Shown in pieces: positions 23,577-33,721 of a DNA stretch of 64,000 nucleotides. The DNA is from Pseudonocardia phyllosphaerae. GTDB taxonomy: Bacteria; Actinomycetota; Actinomycetes; Mycobacteriales; Pseudonocardiaceae. The stretch is taken from contig NZ_JBKGXS010000002.1 of assembly GCF_046546475.1 (NCBI RefSeq), positions 558,001-622,000 on the forward strand, given 5' to 3'. A model generated the notes under the pieces. It was not told where the DNA came from. It worked only from the letters and a program-made list of their open reading frames with translations, and did no database searches. A program made the position numbers and the translations under genes. The stretch's first letter is position 1. The number at the start of each line of letters is the position of its first letter.

Positions 23577-25736
23577 ATGACCGCGACCTACGAGCCGGAG
23601 ACGGCGGACGCCACCACGACCGTCCGCGGCGCCTGTCCGCAGGACTGCCCGGACACCTGCGCGATGCTGGTGACCGTCGACGGCGACGGCAAGGCCACCA
23701 AGGTGGCGGGCGACCCGGACCACCCGTACACCAACGGCGGCCTGTGCGTGAAGGTCAACAACTACCTGGACCGCGTCTACGACCCGGGCCGCGTGCTGTT
23801 CCCGATGCGCCGCACCGGCCCCAAGGGCAGCGGCCGGTTCGAGCGGATCTCCTGGGACGACGCCGTCGCCGAGATCGCCGCGAAGTTCACCGCGATCGCC
23901 GACGAGTACGGCCCCGAGGCGATCATGCCGGTGAGCTACCTGGGCACCCAGGGCATCCTCAACGGCCTCAACGTCGGCGACCCGTTCTTCGCCAAGCTCG
24001 GCGCGACGATCGCCGAGCGCACCTACTGCGACTCCGGCTCCTGCACCGCCTACGCCATGACGATCGGCGACACCGCGGGCGTGGACCCGGAGAGCCTGGT
24101 GCACTCCAAGTTCATCCTGATCTGGGCCTGCAACATCAAGAGCACCAACCTGCACCTCTGGCCCTACATCAAGAAGGCGAAGAAGAACGGCGCAAAGGTC
24201 GTCGTCGTCGACCCGATCCGCACCCGCACCGCTGTCTCGGCCGACCAGCACATCGCGCTGCGCCCCGGCACCGACGGCGCGCTCGCGCTGGCCATGGCGC
24301 ACGTGATCATCGCCGAGGGACTCACCGACGACGACTACATCGCGAACTACACCGTCGGCTACGACGAGTTCGCCGAGCGCGTGTCCCGCTACACCCCGGA
24401 GTGGGCCGCGACCGAGACCGGCGTCCCGGCCGAGACGATCCGCACCCTGGCCCGCGAGTACGCAGGCGCCCAGCCGTCGGTGATCCGGATCGGGGTCGCC
24501 GTCGAGCGGCACGCCGGCGGCGGCCAGACGGTGCGCGCCCTGTCCTGCCTGCCCGGCCTGGTCGGCGCGTGGCGCAAGCCGGGCGGCGGGATCCTGCAGC
24601 TGCCGCTGTGGGCGTTCCCGGTGAACTGGCCCGCGTTCATGCACCCGGAGATGCTCACCCCGGGCACCCGCGTGGTGAACCAGTACCGGCTCGGCGCCGC
24701 GCTGTCCGGTGAGGACCTGCCCGAGGGGCCGCCGCTCAAGGGCGTGATGGTCTACAACTCCAACCCGGTCGTCACCACCCCGGACCAGGACCGGCTGGTC
24801 GAGCAGCTCAGCCGGGAGGACGTCTTCACCGTCGTCTCCGAGCAGTTCATGACCGACACCGCCGAGCTCGCCGACATCGTCCTGCCCGCGACGACGCAGC
24901 TCGAGCAGGACGACATCATGTTCTCCTGGGGCCACCTGTTCGTGACCTACAACCACCGCTCGATCGACCCGATCGGCGAGGCGGTCCCGAACACCGAGAT
25001 GTTCCGGCGGCTGGCCGCCGCGATGGGCTACGACGACGACGTCTTCCAGCGCACCGACGAGGAGATGATCGCCGAGGCGTTCGACTGGTCCCACCCACAC
25101 ATGGAGGGGATCACCGTCGAGTCGCTGAAGGAGAAGGGCTGGCAGCGGCTCAACGTCCCAGCCCCGGAGGACTACGCGCCGCACGCCGAGGGCGGCTTCC
25201 CGACGCCGTCGGGCAAGGCCGAGTTCGTCTCCGCCGCGGCCGCGGGCGGCAACTTCGTCGTCCCGCTGTTCCGCCAGGGCTCCAACGACCACCAGCCCGG
25301 CCAGCCGGTCGACCCGCTGCCGCACTACATCGCGCCGCGCGAGTCCGCCGCGACCAACCCGGAGCTGTACGCCCGCTACCCGCTCAACCTGCTGACGCCG
25401 AAGTCGCACGCGTTCCTGAACTCCAGCTTCGGCAGCCACGACTTCCACCGCCGCGTCGCCGACGAGCACATGCTGATCCTGCACCCCGACGACGCGGCCT
25501 CCCGCGGCATTGCCGACGGCGCCCCGGTGCGCGTGTTCAACGACCGCGGCGAGTTCACCGTCGTGGCGTCGCTGCAGCAGACGGTGCCGACCGGCGTCGT
25601 CGTCAGCCCGATGGGCGGCTGGCGCAAGAACTCGAAGTCCGGCGCCACCCTCGCCGCGGTGAACCCCACCGTCTTCGGCGACCTGGGCAACGCGCCGACC
25701 TTCTCCGACACGCTCGTCGAGGTCGAGATCGCCTGA
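23577..25736 (+). CDS. Molybdopterin-dependent oxidoreductase (DMSO reductase superfamily)
   Basis: This 719-residue bis-MGD enzyme has an N-terminal [4Fe-4S] site (CPQDCPDTC with a fourth Cys in GGLCVK), several molybdopterin-binding stretches (CNIKSTNLH, VVVDPIRTRT, YNSNPVVTTPD) and the C-terminal dinucleotide-binding domain with GVVVSPMGGWR. There is no twin-Arg signal, so it is cytoplasmic. Relatives include formate dehydrogenase- and acetylene hydratase-like proteins, and the substrate is not predictable. The ribosome binding site is GGCGGAGGAG. A strong hairpin separates it from the downstream 7Fe ferredoxin and ferredoxin reductase, which could still supply or take electrons. Molybdenum cofactor genes are not in the window. 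Confidence 0.9.
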   Translation: MTATYEPETADATTTVRGACPQDCPDTCAMLVTVDGDGKATKVAGDPDHPYTNGGLCVKVNNYLDRVYDPGRVLFPMRRTGPKGSGRFERISWDDAVAEIAAKFTAIADEYGPEAIMPVSYLGTQGILNGLNVGDPFFAKLGATIAERTYCDSGSCTAYAMTIGDTAGVDPESLVHSKFILIWACNIKSTNLHLWPYIKKAKKNGAKVVVVDPIRTRTAVSADQHIALRPGTDGALALAMAHVIIAEGLTDDDYIANYTVGYDEFAERVSRYTPEWAATETGVPAETIRTLAREYAGAQPSVIRIGVAVERHAGGGQTVRALSCLPGLVGAWRKPGGGILQLPLWAFPVNWPAFMHPEMLTPGTRVVNQYRLGAALSGEDLPEGPPLKGVMVYNSNPVVTTPDQDRLVEQLSREDVFTVVSEQFMTDTAELADIVLPATTQLEQDDIMFSWGHLFVTYNHRSIDPIGEAVPNTEMFRRLAAAMGYDDDVFQRTDEEMIAEAFDWSHPHMEGITVESLKEKGWQRLNVPAPEDYAPHAEGGFPTPSGKAEFVSAAAAGGNFVVPLFRQGSNDHQPGQPVDPLPHYIAPRESAATNPELYARYPLNLLTPKSHAFLNSSFGSHDFHRRVADEHMLILHPDDAASRGIADGAPVRVFNDRGEFTVVASLQQTVPTGVVVSPMGGWRKNSKSGATLAAVNPTVFGDLGNAPTFSDTLVEVEIA

Positions 25737-25748
25737 CCCGCAGGCGAC

Positions 25749-25785
25749 GGCGGCCCGGCCGGTGCTCCCCACCGGCCGGGCCGCC
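25749..25785 (+). terminator. 16-bp perfect hairpin after the molybdopterin oxidoreductase
   Basis: 25749-25764 pairs exactly with 25770-25785 around a 5-base loop, beginning 13 bases after the stop codon. It suggests the downstream ferredoxin has its own promoter. Confidence 0.8.
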
Positions 25786-25847
25786 GCCACCGCCGCCCAG
25801 TGCGATCACCACGCAGTGCGATCCCGATGTGAGAGGACCGATTTCCC

Positions 25848-26162
25848 GTGGCATACGTGGTCACCGAAGCCTGTATCGACGTGATGGACCGAGCCTGCAT
25901 GGAGGAGTGCCCGGTCGACTGCATCTACCCCGGGGACCGGATGGCCTACATCCACCCGGACGAGTGCGTCGACTGCGGAAAGTGCATGCCGGCATGCCCC
26001 AGTGAGGCCATCCACTGGGAGCACAAGATGCCCGACGACCTGCAGCCGTTCGTGTCCGCCAACGCCGAGTTCGTGTCCGAGCACGGCCTGGAGGGCGGCG
26101 GCGAAGACATCGACCCCGTCGGTGCCGACCATCCCATCGTCGCCCAGCGGAAGCCGGAGTGA
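25848..26162 (+). CDS. 7Fe ferredoxin ([3Fe-4S][4Fe-4S], FdxA-type)
   Basis: This 104-residue electron carrier matches actinobacterial FdxA-type seven-iron ferredoxins: CIDVMDRACMEECPVDC supplies one cluster set, and CVDCGKCMPACP supplies the second. The acidic C-terminal half is typical. GTG 25848 is used, with GAGAGGA 10 bases upstream. It overlaps the ribosome binding site of the next gene, a ferredoxin reductase, so the pair forms a two-gene redox operon. Confidence 0.93.
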   Translation: MAYVVTEACIDVMDRACMEECPVDCIYPGDRMAYIHPDECVDCGKCMPACPSEAIHWEHKMPDDLQPFVSANAEFVSEHGLEGGGEDIDPVGADHPIVAQRKPE

Positions 26163-26167
26163 GCGCC

Positions 26168-27166
26168 GTGAGTACCAGCGACCGGACCGACACGACCACC
26201 GAACTGCAGGCCGACCTCGTCGTCGTCGGCGCCGGGCCGTCCGGGCTCTACGCCACCTACTACGCCGGGTTCCGCGGTCTGAGCGTCGTCGTCATCGACG
26301 CGCTCGACCAGCTCGGCGGGCAGATGTCGGTGCTCTACCCGGAGAAGCCGGTGTTCGACGTCGCCGGGTTCCCGAAGGTCCGCGCCCAGGACCTCGTCGA
26401 CTCGCTCGTCGAGCAGGCCGCGATCGCCGAGCCGACCTACCTGCTCGGCCAGCAGGCGTCGCTGCTGGAGGAGTTCGACGACGGCGTCGCCGTCACCACC
26501 GACAAGGGCGTGCGCGTCCGGGCCGGGGCGCTGCTGGTCACCGGCGGCATGGGCCGGTTCTCCCCGCGGCAGCTGCCGGCCGGGGGCGACTACGCCGGTC
26601 GCGGCCTGCGCTACGCCGTGCCGAAGCCCGCCGAGCTGGCGGGCAAGGACGTGCTGATCGTCGGCGGCGGCGACTCCGCGGTGGACTGGGCGCTGTGCCT
26701 GGAGCCGATCGCGTCGTCGGTCGCGCTGGTGCACCGGCGCGACGCGTTCCGCGCGCACGAGCGCAGCGTGGAGCAGCTGCGGGCGTCGTCGGTGGAGCTG
26801 CTCACCCCCTACGAGGTGCTCGACGTGCGCGGCGGCGACCGGGTCGCCGAGGTCGACCTCAAGGGCCCGGAGGACGTCGTCACCCGCAAGGTCGACGAGA
26901 TCGTCGCCGCGCTCGGGTTCAAGGCGGACCTGTCGGCGCTCTCGGAGTGGGGCGTGGAGCTGAGCAAGCGCCACGTGGCCGTGGACCGCTCGATGCGGAC
27001 CAACCTGCCGCGGGTGTTCGCCGCCGGGGACATCACCGACTTCGAGGGCAAGGTCCGGCTGATCTCGGTCGGGTTCGGCGAGGCCGCGCTCGCGGTGAAC
27101 AACCTGGTCCCGCTGGTGCGCCCGGACCTCCCGGTGACGCCGGGGCACTCCAGCGACGCGGCGTGA
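26168..27166 (+). CDS. Ferredoxin--NADP(+) reductase type 2 (TrxR-like)
   Basis: This 332-residue FAD/NAD(P)H oxidoreductase has an FAD-binding GAGPSG near residue 18, the FNR2 signature GGQMSVLYPEKPVFDVAGFPK, an NADPH-binding GGGDSAVDWAL near 162, and FAAGDITDF near 280. It lacks the thioredoxin reductase CxxC, as expected for this FNR class. GTG 26168 has GGAG eight bases upstream; GTG 26159 overlaps the ferredoxin stop and is possible. It likely reduces the adjacent 7Fe ferredoxin with NADPH, or the reverse. Confidence 0.92.
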   Translation: MSTSDRTDTTTELQADLVVVGAGPSGLYATYYAGFRGLSVVVIDALDQLGGQMSVLYPEKPVFDVAGFPKVRAQDLVDSLVEQAAIAEPTYLLGQQASLLEEFDDGVAVTTDKGVRVRAGALLVTGGMGRFSPRQLPAGGDYAGRGLRYAVPKPAELAGKDVLIVGGGDSAVDWALCLEPIASSVALVHRRDAFRAHERSVEQLRASSVELLTPYEVLDVRGGDRVAEVDLKGPEDVVTRKVDEIVAALGFKADLSALSEWGVELSKRHVAVDRSMRTNLPRVFAAGDITDFEGKVRLISVGFGEAALAVNNLVPLVRPDLPVTPGHSSDAA

Positions 27167-27377
27167 ACACCTCTCGTCCCCGGGGCCGTGCCGTGGATCG
27201 GCGCGGCCTCGGGCTCGATAGGAAAGACCATCGGCCGTTCGCCGCAGCAGCGGAATCCAGCGGGTGCGGTGGCCGTTCCACCGGGTGTAGACAGAGGTTC
27301 ACGGGGCGGCCGTGACACCGGGAACCGGTACGATCGTCGCCCACCCGGACCAGCGCGGACGTCGGAGGAGGGAACCG

Positions 27378-27875
27378 ATGGAGACGGCAGCCGTCGAGCA
27401 CGCCGCCGACCACGCCTTCGGCCGCCTGTCCGCGTGCGGTCCCGACGCCGAGCGCTACGCCACCGCAGGCGAGGCGATGATCCGGTTCCCGAAGGCGCAT
27501 CCGCGCTCGACCACCGTGGCGCGGGCCCGCGAGGAGTTCCGCGACGACCACGTGCACGCGCTGCTCGTCGTCGAGGACGGGATCCTGCTCGCCGTCGTCG
27601 AGCGGGGCGACCTGGAGGGCCGGCCCGGCTCGGACCCCGTCCTGGCGGCCGGGGCGATCGAGGGGCGCGCCATCTCCCCCGACGCGCACCTGCTCACCCA
27701 GCGCGACTACATGCAGGAGACCGGGCACCGCAGGCTCGCCGTCGTCGACGACGACCGGCAGCTGCTGGGGCTGTTGTGCCTCAAGCGGTCCGGTGCCGGG
27801 TTCTGCTCCGACGCCGGGGTCGCGGCCCGCGCCGCGGAGCGCGAGGAGCAGGTCCGCCGGGCCCTCACGCAGTGA
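27378..27875 (+). CDS. CBS-domain protein
   Basis: This 165-residue protein starts at ATG 27378 after GGAGGAGGG. It holds a single CBS pair: the first repeat is around 30-85 (AHPRSTTVARAREEFRDDHVHALLVVEDG) and the second around 90-145 (GHRRLAVVDDDRQLLGLLCLK). CBS pairs sense adenosyl nucleotides and regulate partner proteins, but there is no effector domain here and the partner is unknown. The C-terminus is an acidic helix. A possible promoter hexamer TACGAT lies about 36 bases upstream of the start. It is followed by a same-strand AraC regulator 52 bases later. Confidence 0.8.
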   Translation: METAAVEHAADHAFGRLSACGPDAERYATAGEAMIRFPKAHPRSTTVARAREEFRDDHVHALLVVEDGILLAVVERGDLEGRPGSDPVLAAGAIEGRAISPDAHLLTQRDYMQETGHRRLAVVDDDRQLLGLLCLKRSGAGFCSDAGVAARAAEREEQVRRALTQ

Positions 27876-27927
27876 AGTCCTCACGTCGGAGCAACACGAA
27901 CGTGACGTGAACATGCCATGCTCAGGT

Positions 27928-28872
27928 ATGGCTCTGGTCACGATCGACACCACCACCGTGGCCGAGTGCGACCGGCTGGACTTCTGGCGCGAGACCGTCT
28001 GCGACCAGTTCGTCGCGCTCGACGTCACGCCGTCCTCGGACTCCGGGCTGGTCACCGGCCGGGTCACCGCGGCGTCCGTCGCCGACACCCACCTGCGCCG
28101 CATCGCGTCGGTGCCGCATCGTTTCGAGCGGACGCCGAACCAGGTCCGCACCGCCGACGAGGGCTACCTGCAGGTCGCGCTGGCCCGCCGCGGCCGCACG
28201 CTGATCGTGCAGGACGGCCGCGAGGCGCTCATCGGCCCCGGCGAGTTCGCGCTCTACGACAGCGCGCGCCCCTTCACCTTCGTCACCACCGACGCGTTCG
28301 AGTACTCGGTGTGCCTGCACCCGAAGAGCGCGCTGCCGCTGTCCGCACCCGAGGTGGAGGCCGCCACCGCCGTCACCTTCGACGGCCGTCGTGGCGTCGG
28401 CGCGATGCTCCCGCCGCTGCTGTCCTCGCTCGACCGGGCCATCGGCGACGACCTGCCCGCCGCCGGGCAGGAGGCGGTCGCCCGCACGATCGGGGACCTG
28501 TTCGTCGCGCTGGTGCGCAGCCACGTGCCCGCGGCGCTGCCGGGCAACCTGCACGTCGGGCGGGCGCGCGCCTACATCCGCGAGCACATCGCCGACCGGG
28601 ACCTCTGCCCGGCCGCTGTGGCCTCGGCCTGCGCGATCTCGGTCAGCTACCTGCACAAGCTGTTCGCCGCCGAGGAGACCTCGGTGGCCGCGGTGATCCG
28701 GGAGGAGCGGCTGCAGGGCGCCTGGGAGGACCTGCGCCGCCCGGAGCTCGCGCACCTGGGCGTCGGGACGATCGGCGCCCGCTGGGGCATGCCCGATCCG
28801 GCCGCGTTCAGCCGCGCGTTCCGGGCGCGGTTCGACCGCTCCCCCAGCGCGCACCGCGCCGAGACGTTCTGA
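27928..28872 (+). CDS. AraC-family transcriptional regulator (NitR-like ligand-binding type)
   Basis: This roughly 314-residue protein has an N-terminal AraC-binding-like domain (RLDFWRETVCDQFVALDV and following, then GPGEFALYDSARPF) and a C-terminal helix-turn-helix pair (ACAISVSYLHKLFAAEETSV, then WGMPDPAAFSRAFRARFDRSP). This architecture is the one seen in AraC regulators of nitrile, amide and aldoxime catabolism, and the nitrile hydratase operon lies 1.5-5 kb away on the other strand, so it is the best local candidate for its activator; this is inference. The start may be ATG 27913 instead. Confidence 0.85.
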   Translation: MALVTIDTTTVAECDRLDFWRETVCDQFVALDVTPSSDSGLVTGRVTAASVADTHLRRIASVPHRFERTPNQVRTADEGYLQVALARRGRTLIVQDGREALIGPGEFALYDSARPFTFVTTDAFEYSVCLHPKSALPLSAPEVEAATAVTFDGRRGVGAMLPPLLSSLDRAIGDDLPAAGQEAVARTIGDLFVALVRSHVPAALPGNLHVGRARAYIREHIADRDLCPAAVASACAISVSYLHKLFAAEETSVAAVIREERLQGAWEDLRRPELAHLGVGTIGARWGMPDPAAFSRAFRARFDRSPSAHRAETF

Positions 28873-28905
28873 CGCGGCGCGTCCCGGGGTACCGGACCCC
28901 GCCGG

Positions 28906-29262
28906 TCAGCCGTGCGCCGCGCGCAGGCTCTCCCCCGCGCCGGGCTCCACGGAGCGGCGGACATCGGCCAGGGATCCGTGGAACAGCCCGCGCAGCGCCG
29001 CGATCACGTCGGCGGCCGCACCGTCCGGGTCGATGGCGTAGTAGCGGAAGCGGCCGGCCCGGCGCTCGGTGACCAGCCCGGCCAGGCGCAGCACCCGCAG
29101 GTGCGTCGACACCGCCGTCCGCCCGACGCTGCTGATCCGCTCGGCGAGCCCACCGGCGCTGAGCTCGTCGGCGTCCCCGAGCACGGCGAGGATCTCCCGC
29201 CGGACCGGGTCCGCGAGCGCGTCGAAGGCGAGATCGGCCGACTGGCCGCGCAGCCCGCTCAT
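28906..29262 (-). CDS. ArsR-family winged-helix repressor
   Basis: This 118-residue protein has the ArsR/SmtB fold: ADPVRREILAVLGDADELSAGGLAERI, recognition helix VGRTAVSTHLRVLRLAGLV, and the wing ERRAGRFRYYAID. The ATG at 29262 follows an AGG 8 bases upstream. No Cys pair typical of metal-sensing members is present, so it may respond to another signal. It sits 102 bases downstream of the nitrile hydratase activator gene on the same strand and convergent with the AraC gene. It could be the last gene of that operon or independent. Confidence 0.85.
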   Translation of the reverse strand: MSGLRGQSADLAFDALADPVRREILAVLGDADELSAGGLAERISSVGRTAVSTHLRVLRLAGLVTERRAGRFRYYAIDPDGAAADVIAALRGLFHGSLADVRRSVEPGAGESLRAAHG

Positions 29263-29364
29263 GTCAAGACCTGATGACACACGGGTGATCGTAGGGGTTG
29301 TGCGCGTCCGGCACCGCATCCGTGCCGGTGCTTCCGCTCACAACGACCCGCCGGCACGACGACC

Positions 29365-30633
<1,269 letters not shown>

Positions 30634-30687
30634 CGTCGGTCCTTTCGGCCCGTGGTGGGGCGGGCTGGTGCAGCGGGACGGGACGGC

Positions 30688-30720
30688 CCGGGTGGGCCCG
30701 CTCGCGGCGGGCCCACCCGG
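30688..30720 (-). terminator. Intercistronic hairpin between nitrile hydratase beta and activator
   Basis: 30688-30701 pairs exactly with 30707-30720 around a 5-base loop. It lies after the beta-subunit stop (30737) and before the activator start (30633), so it would act as an attenuator or partial terminator inside the operon. Confidence 0.75.
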
Positions 30721-30736
30721 AGTGGGGTGCGGACGC

Positions 30737-31372
30737 TCAGACCGCCGGCTCGAGGTAGCCCTCGAACAGGTCGACCACCACGGCGCCGGCATCGGTGTCG
30801 TCGCCGAAGAGCTCCTCGCCCGCGAACTCGACGTGGTAGCTCGGCTCGGCACCGCCGTCGCTGCGGCCGTGGCCTGCGGCGTCCGGGAACGGCCAGGTCA
30901 TCGCGGTGCGGTGCTGCACCGTCCCGACCTTGCCCCGGCAGAACGCGGGGTAACGGACGTGGCCTGCGAAGTGGTCGTCGCGGACCCGCACCTTGTCCCC
31001 CACCTCGAAGGTGATGGTGTGCTCGGGCGCCGGGCGGCCGGGCGAGACCGCGGGCAGCGCCAGCGGGAACGGCCCGCCCGCCATCGTCTCCAGCTCGTCC
31101 TGGGTCAGGACGCCCTTCTCCACCATCAGCGACGCCGCGCCGATGATGTAGCGCTCGTAGTACGGGGTCGTGAGGTAGACGCGCGGCTCGATCCGCTCGA
31201 CCGAGTGCCGCACCTCGTCCAGGGTGAAGATCCCCTTGCTGACGCCGAGGAACAGCAGGCTGTAGCCCAGGTGCTCCCAGTCGTACTTGAAGGTGTCTCC
31301 GATCGGGCCGTTGGCCGTGTGCGGCACCTGTCCCCAGCCCTGCTTGCCTGCGAGGTCGTGTACGCCGTCCAT
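30737..31372 (-). CDS. nthB: Nitrile hydratase beta subunit
   Basis: This 211-residue protein starts MDGVHDLAGKQGWG, which is diagnostic of nitrile hydratase beta. The central RHSVERIEPRVYL carries the conserved Arg residues that contact the alpha-subunit claw, and the C-terminal SH3-like barrel reads GDKVRVRDDHFAGHVRYPAFCRGKVGTV. It forms the alpha-beta heterodimer that hydrates nitriles to amides in the cytoplasm. The ribosome binding site is ACGGAG. It follows the alpha gene by 38 bases. Confidence 0.95.
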   Translation of the reverse strand: MDGVHDLAGKQGWGQVPHTANGPIGDTFKYDWEHLGYSLLFLGVSKGIFTLDEVRHSVERIEPRVYLTTPYYERYIIGAASLMVEKGVLTQDELETMAGGPFPLALPAVSPGRPAPEHTITFEVGDKVRVRDDHFAGHVRYPAFCRGKVGTVQHRTAMTWPFPDAAGHGRSDGGAEPSYHVEFAGEELFGDDTDAGAVVVDLFEGYLEPAV

Positions 31373-31410
31373 CGTGGAGTCTCCGTTTCGGTTCGTGAGA
31401 GGGGGGCGGG

Positions 31411-32049
31411 TCAGGTGTTCGGGTGTTCGGCGACGACGTCGGCGGACGGGACCGCGACGCCGATCAGGCAGTCCTTGGTGACGATCCGGGCGAGCTGCTC
31501 GGCGCTCCAGCCCTCGGTGCCCTCGGGGCGCATCGGCAGGACCATGTAGCGGGTCTCCGCCGTGGTGTCCCAAACCTTGATCTCGGTGTCGGCGGGCAGC
31601 GTGGTGCCCAGCTCCTCGAGGACCTTGCGCGGCTCGCGGACGACGCGGGCGCGGTACTCGAAGCCCTTGTACCAGGTGGGCGGCAGGCCGAGGATCGGCC
31701 AGGCGGTGCAGGAACAGAGCGAGCAGACGATCACGTTCTTGACCGTCGGCGTGTCCTCCAGCGCGCGGATGTACTCGCCCTGCGGGCCCAGCCAGCCGTA
31801 CTCGGCGACCGCGGCGGTCCCGTCCCCGAGGAGCTTGTCCCGGAACGCCGGGTCGGTCCAGGCCCTGGCGACGAGCTCGGCGCCGCGGCGCGGGCTGAAG
31901 TCCTCCTCGAAGGTCTTCTTCCAGCCCTCGTTGAAGCCGGGGTCGATGAGCCCCTTCGCGTCGAGGGCGTCGCGCAGGGCGAACGCCCGGTCGGCGACGG
32001 GTGCGGTGTCGGGCAGCCCGGTGCGGTTGGGCTGTGCGGCGATGGTCAT
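31411..32049 (-). CDS. nthA: Nitrile hydratase alpha subunit, Fe-type signature
   Basis: This 212-residue metal-binding subunit has a claw setting of Cys109-Ser-Leu-Cys112-Ser113-Cys114-Thr115 (CSLCSCT). Co-type enzymes normally have Thr after the first Cys and Tyr at the end (CTLCSCY), so the Ser/Thr pattern here predicts a non-heme iron enzyme. WPILGLPPTWYKGFEYRARVV, typical of the family, follows. Cys112 and Cys114 would be oxidised to sulfinic and sulfenic acids. The start is ATG 32049. It is placed between the amidase and the beta subunit in one operon. Confidence 0.96.
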   Translation of the reverse strand: MTIAAQPNRTGLPDTAPVADRAFALRDALDAKGLIDPGFNEGWKKTFEEDFSPRRGAELVARAWTDPAFRDKLLGDGTAAVAEYGWLGPQGEYIRALEDTPTVKNVIVCSLCSCTAWPILGLPPTWYKGFEYRARVVREPRKVLEELGTTLPADTEIKVWDTTAETRYMVLPMRPEGTEGWSAEQLARIVTKDCLIGVAVPSADVVAEHPNT

Positions 32050-32099
32050 GCGCGGTGCTCCTTCGTGGTGGTGCGGATGGGACGGAACGGGAGGGCTGC

Positions 32100-33662
32100 T
32101 CAGCCGGTGGTCGCGGCGAGCACCGGCGGGGCCGGGAAGCCGCCGACGGCCTGTTCGAACGCGTGCGCGACACGCAGCACGGTGGCGTCGTCGAAGCGAC
32201 GGCCGGCGATCATCAGGCCGGTCGGCAGACCGCTGACGAGGCCGGCCGGGACGGTGCACGCCGGGTGGCCGCTGACGTCGAACGGCGCGCAGTTGCCGAT
32301 CATGCCGAGCGCGGTGGGCAGGTAGGTCTCCAGCGGGGCGTCGAGACCGACCAGCTCCGGCGCGGTGTAGGGCAGGGTGGGCATGACCAGCACGTCGTAG
32401 CTGCTCAGCGCCTGGTCGTAGGCGGCACGCAGCTCGTAGGCGAGGTTGCGGGCCATCGCGTAGTAGGCGCCGCCGGCGTGCTCGAAGGTGTGGCGGCCGG
32501 ACAGCCCGACGAGCTTGACGGTCTTGGACAGCTCGGCGCCGCGCTCGACCCGCTGCCGGGCGTAGTGGGTGATGAGCTCGGGGTCGTAGAGCCCCTGGTA
32601 GTTCATGCCGTAGGCGTTGCCGTCGAGCATCTGGACGGCCGCGCCCTCGGTGGCGATCACGTTCCAGACGGCGAGGCCGTCGAGGTGCCACGGGATCGAC
32701 ACCTGCTCGGCGGGCAGGCCCGCGTCCTGCAGGACACCGATCGCGGCGCGCACCGCGTCGTCCACGGCGGGGTCGCTCTCCGGGCGGCCGAACCCCTCGG
32801 CGACGACGCCGACCCGCAGCCCGCGCGCGGACCCGTCCAGCGCCGCGAGGTAGTCGACCGGCTCGGTCCCGGTGGGCTGGCGGGCGTCGAGCCCGTCGAC
32901 ACCGGCGAGCACGCCGAGCAGCAGCGCCGCGTCGGACACGGTGCGGGTGATCGGGCCGAGGTGGTCGATGGTCGCCTCGATCGGGAACGCGCCGGTGTAG
33001 GGCACCAGCCCGTGGGTGGGCTTGTGCCCCACCGCCCCGCAGAACGCGCTGGGGATCCGGATGGACCCGCCCTGGTCGCCGCCGACGGCCATGTCGACCG
33101 CACCGGAGGCGACGAGTGCACCGGCGCCGCTGGACGAGCCGCCGGAGACCCGGCCGGTGTCCCACGGGTTGCGCACCGGCGCGGGCCGGGAGGTGAAGCT
33201 GGCCCCGGAGAAGCAGAGGTCCTCGCAGACGGCCTTGCCGGTGATCGTCGCGCCTGCGTCGAGCACCCGGGTGGCGACGGTGGCGTCGCGCCGGGGGACG
33301 AACCCCTCGACGGTCGCCGAGCCGTTGGTCATCGGGACCCCGGCCAGGGAGATGTTGTCCTTCAGCGCCACCGTGCGCCCGGCCAGCGGCCCGTCGGCGG
33401 CGCCGGGGACCGAGGTGGTCACGTACCAGCCGCCGAGCGGGTTCTCGGTGGGCTCCGCCCAGGCGCGGTCCGGGGTCTCGGGCGCGGTGGCCCGGTACAG
33501 CTCGGCGACGCGCTCGGACGCGGCGAAGGTGGCCGCGACCGGTCCGGCGAACTCGTCGATCTCGCTCTCGGAGAGGCCGAAGGCGTAGTGCTCGTTCAGG
33601 GCCGCGAGCCGCTCGGCGTCGGGTGCCGGGACGGGCCGGTCGGTCGGATCGGGGACGGGCAT
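32100..33662 (-). CDS. Amidase (amidase signature family) of the nitrile pathway
   Basis: This 520-residue amidase-signature hydrolase converts the amide made by nitrile hydratase to a carboxylic acid and ammonia. The Ser-cisSer-Lys triad is visible: Lys101 in TVALKDN, the Gly/Ser-rich GGSSSGAG at 174-181 with the cis-Ser, and nucleophile Ser200 in GGDQGGSIRIP. Length and N-terminal helical extension match the enantioselective amidases of Rhodococcus nitrile operons. It is the first gene of the operon, with a GAGGAG ribosome binding site and a promoter and inverted repeat just upstream. Confidence 0.93.
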   Translation of the reverse strand: MPVPDPTDRPVPAPDAERLAALNEHYAFGLSESEIDEFAGPVAATFAASERVAELYRATAPETPDRAWAEPTENPLGGWYVTTSVPGAADGPLAGRTVALKDNISLAGVPMTNGSATVEGFVPRRDATVATRVLDAGATITGKAVCEDLCFSGASFTSRPAPVRNPWDTGRVSGGSSSGAGALVASGAVDMAVGGDQGGSIRIPSAFCGAVGHKPTHGLVPYTGAFPIEATIDHLGPITRTVSDAALLLGVLAGVDGLDARQPTGTEPVDYLAALDGSARGLRVGVVAEGFGRPESDPAVDDAVRAAIGVLQDAGLPAEQVSIPWHLDGLAVWNVIATEGAAVQMLDGNAYGMNYQGLYDPELITHYARQRVERGAELSKTVKLVGLSGRHTFEHAGGAYYAMARNLAYELRAAYDQALSSYDVLVMPTLPYTAPELVGLDAPLETYLPTALGMIGNCAPFDVSGHPACTVPAGLVSGLPTGLMIAGRRFDDATVLRVAHAFEQAVGGFPAPPVLAATTG

Positions 33663-33691
33663 CGGTGCTCCTCACATCCGGGATGGGAGGA

Positions 33692-33721
33692 AAGCTAGAA
33701 GCCGCGCCTAATTCATGTCAA
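33692..33721 (-). promoter_or_regulatory. Predicted promoter of the nitrile operon
   Basis: On the minus strand TTGACA (33721-33716) and TAGCTT (33697-33692) are spaced by 18 bases, about 30 bases ahead of the amidase start. The promoter begins inside the last codons of the upstream ABC permease gene, whose stop is at 33708-33710. Confidence 0.6.

Noticed and set aside
23268..25790. An 840-residue antisense frame over the molybdopterin oxidoreductase
   Set aside because: Shadow of the plus-strand gene; composition is Val/Gly/Arg-rich with no recognisable domain.
28906..29262. ArsR gene considered as a metal-resistance regulator
   Set aside because: No metal-ligand Cys pair and no efflux gene beside it; only a generic ArsR call is justified.
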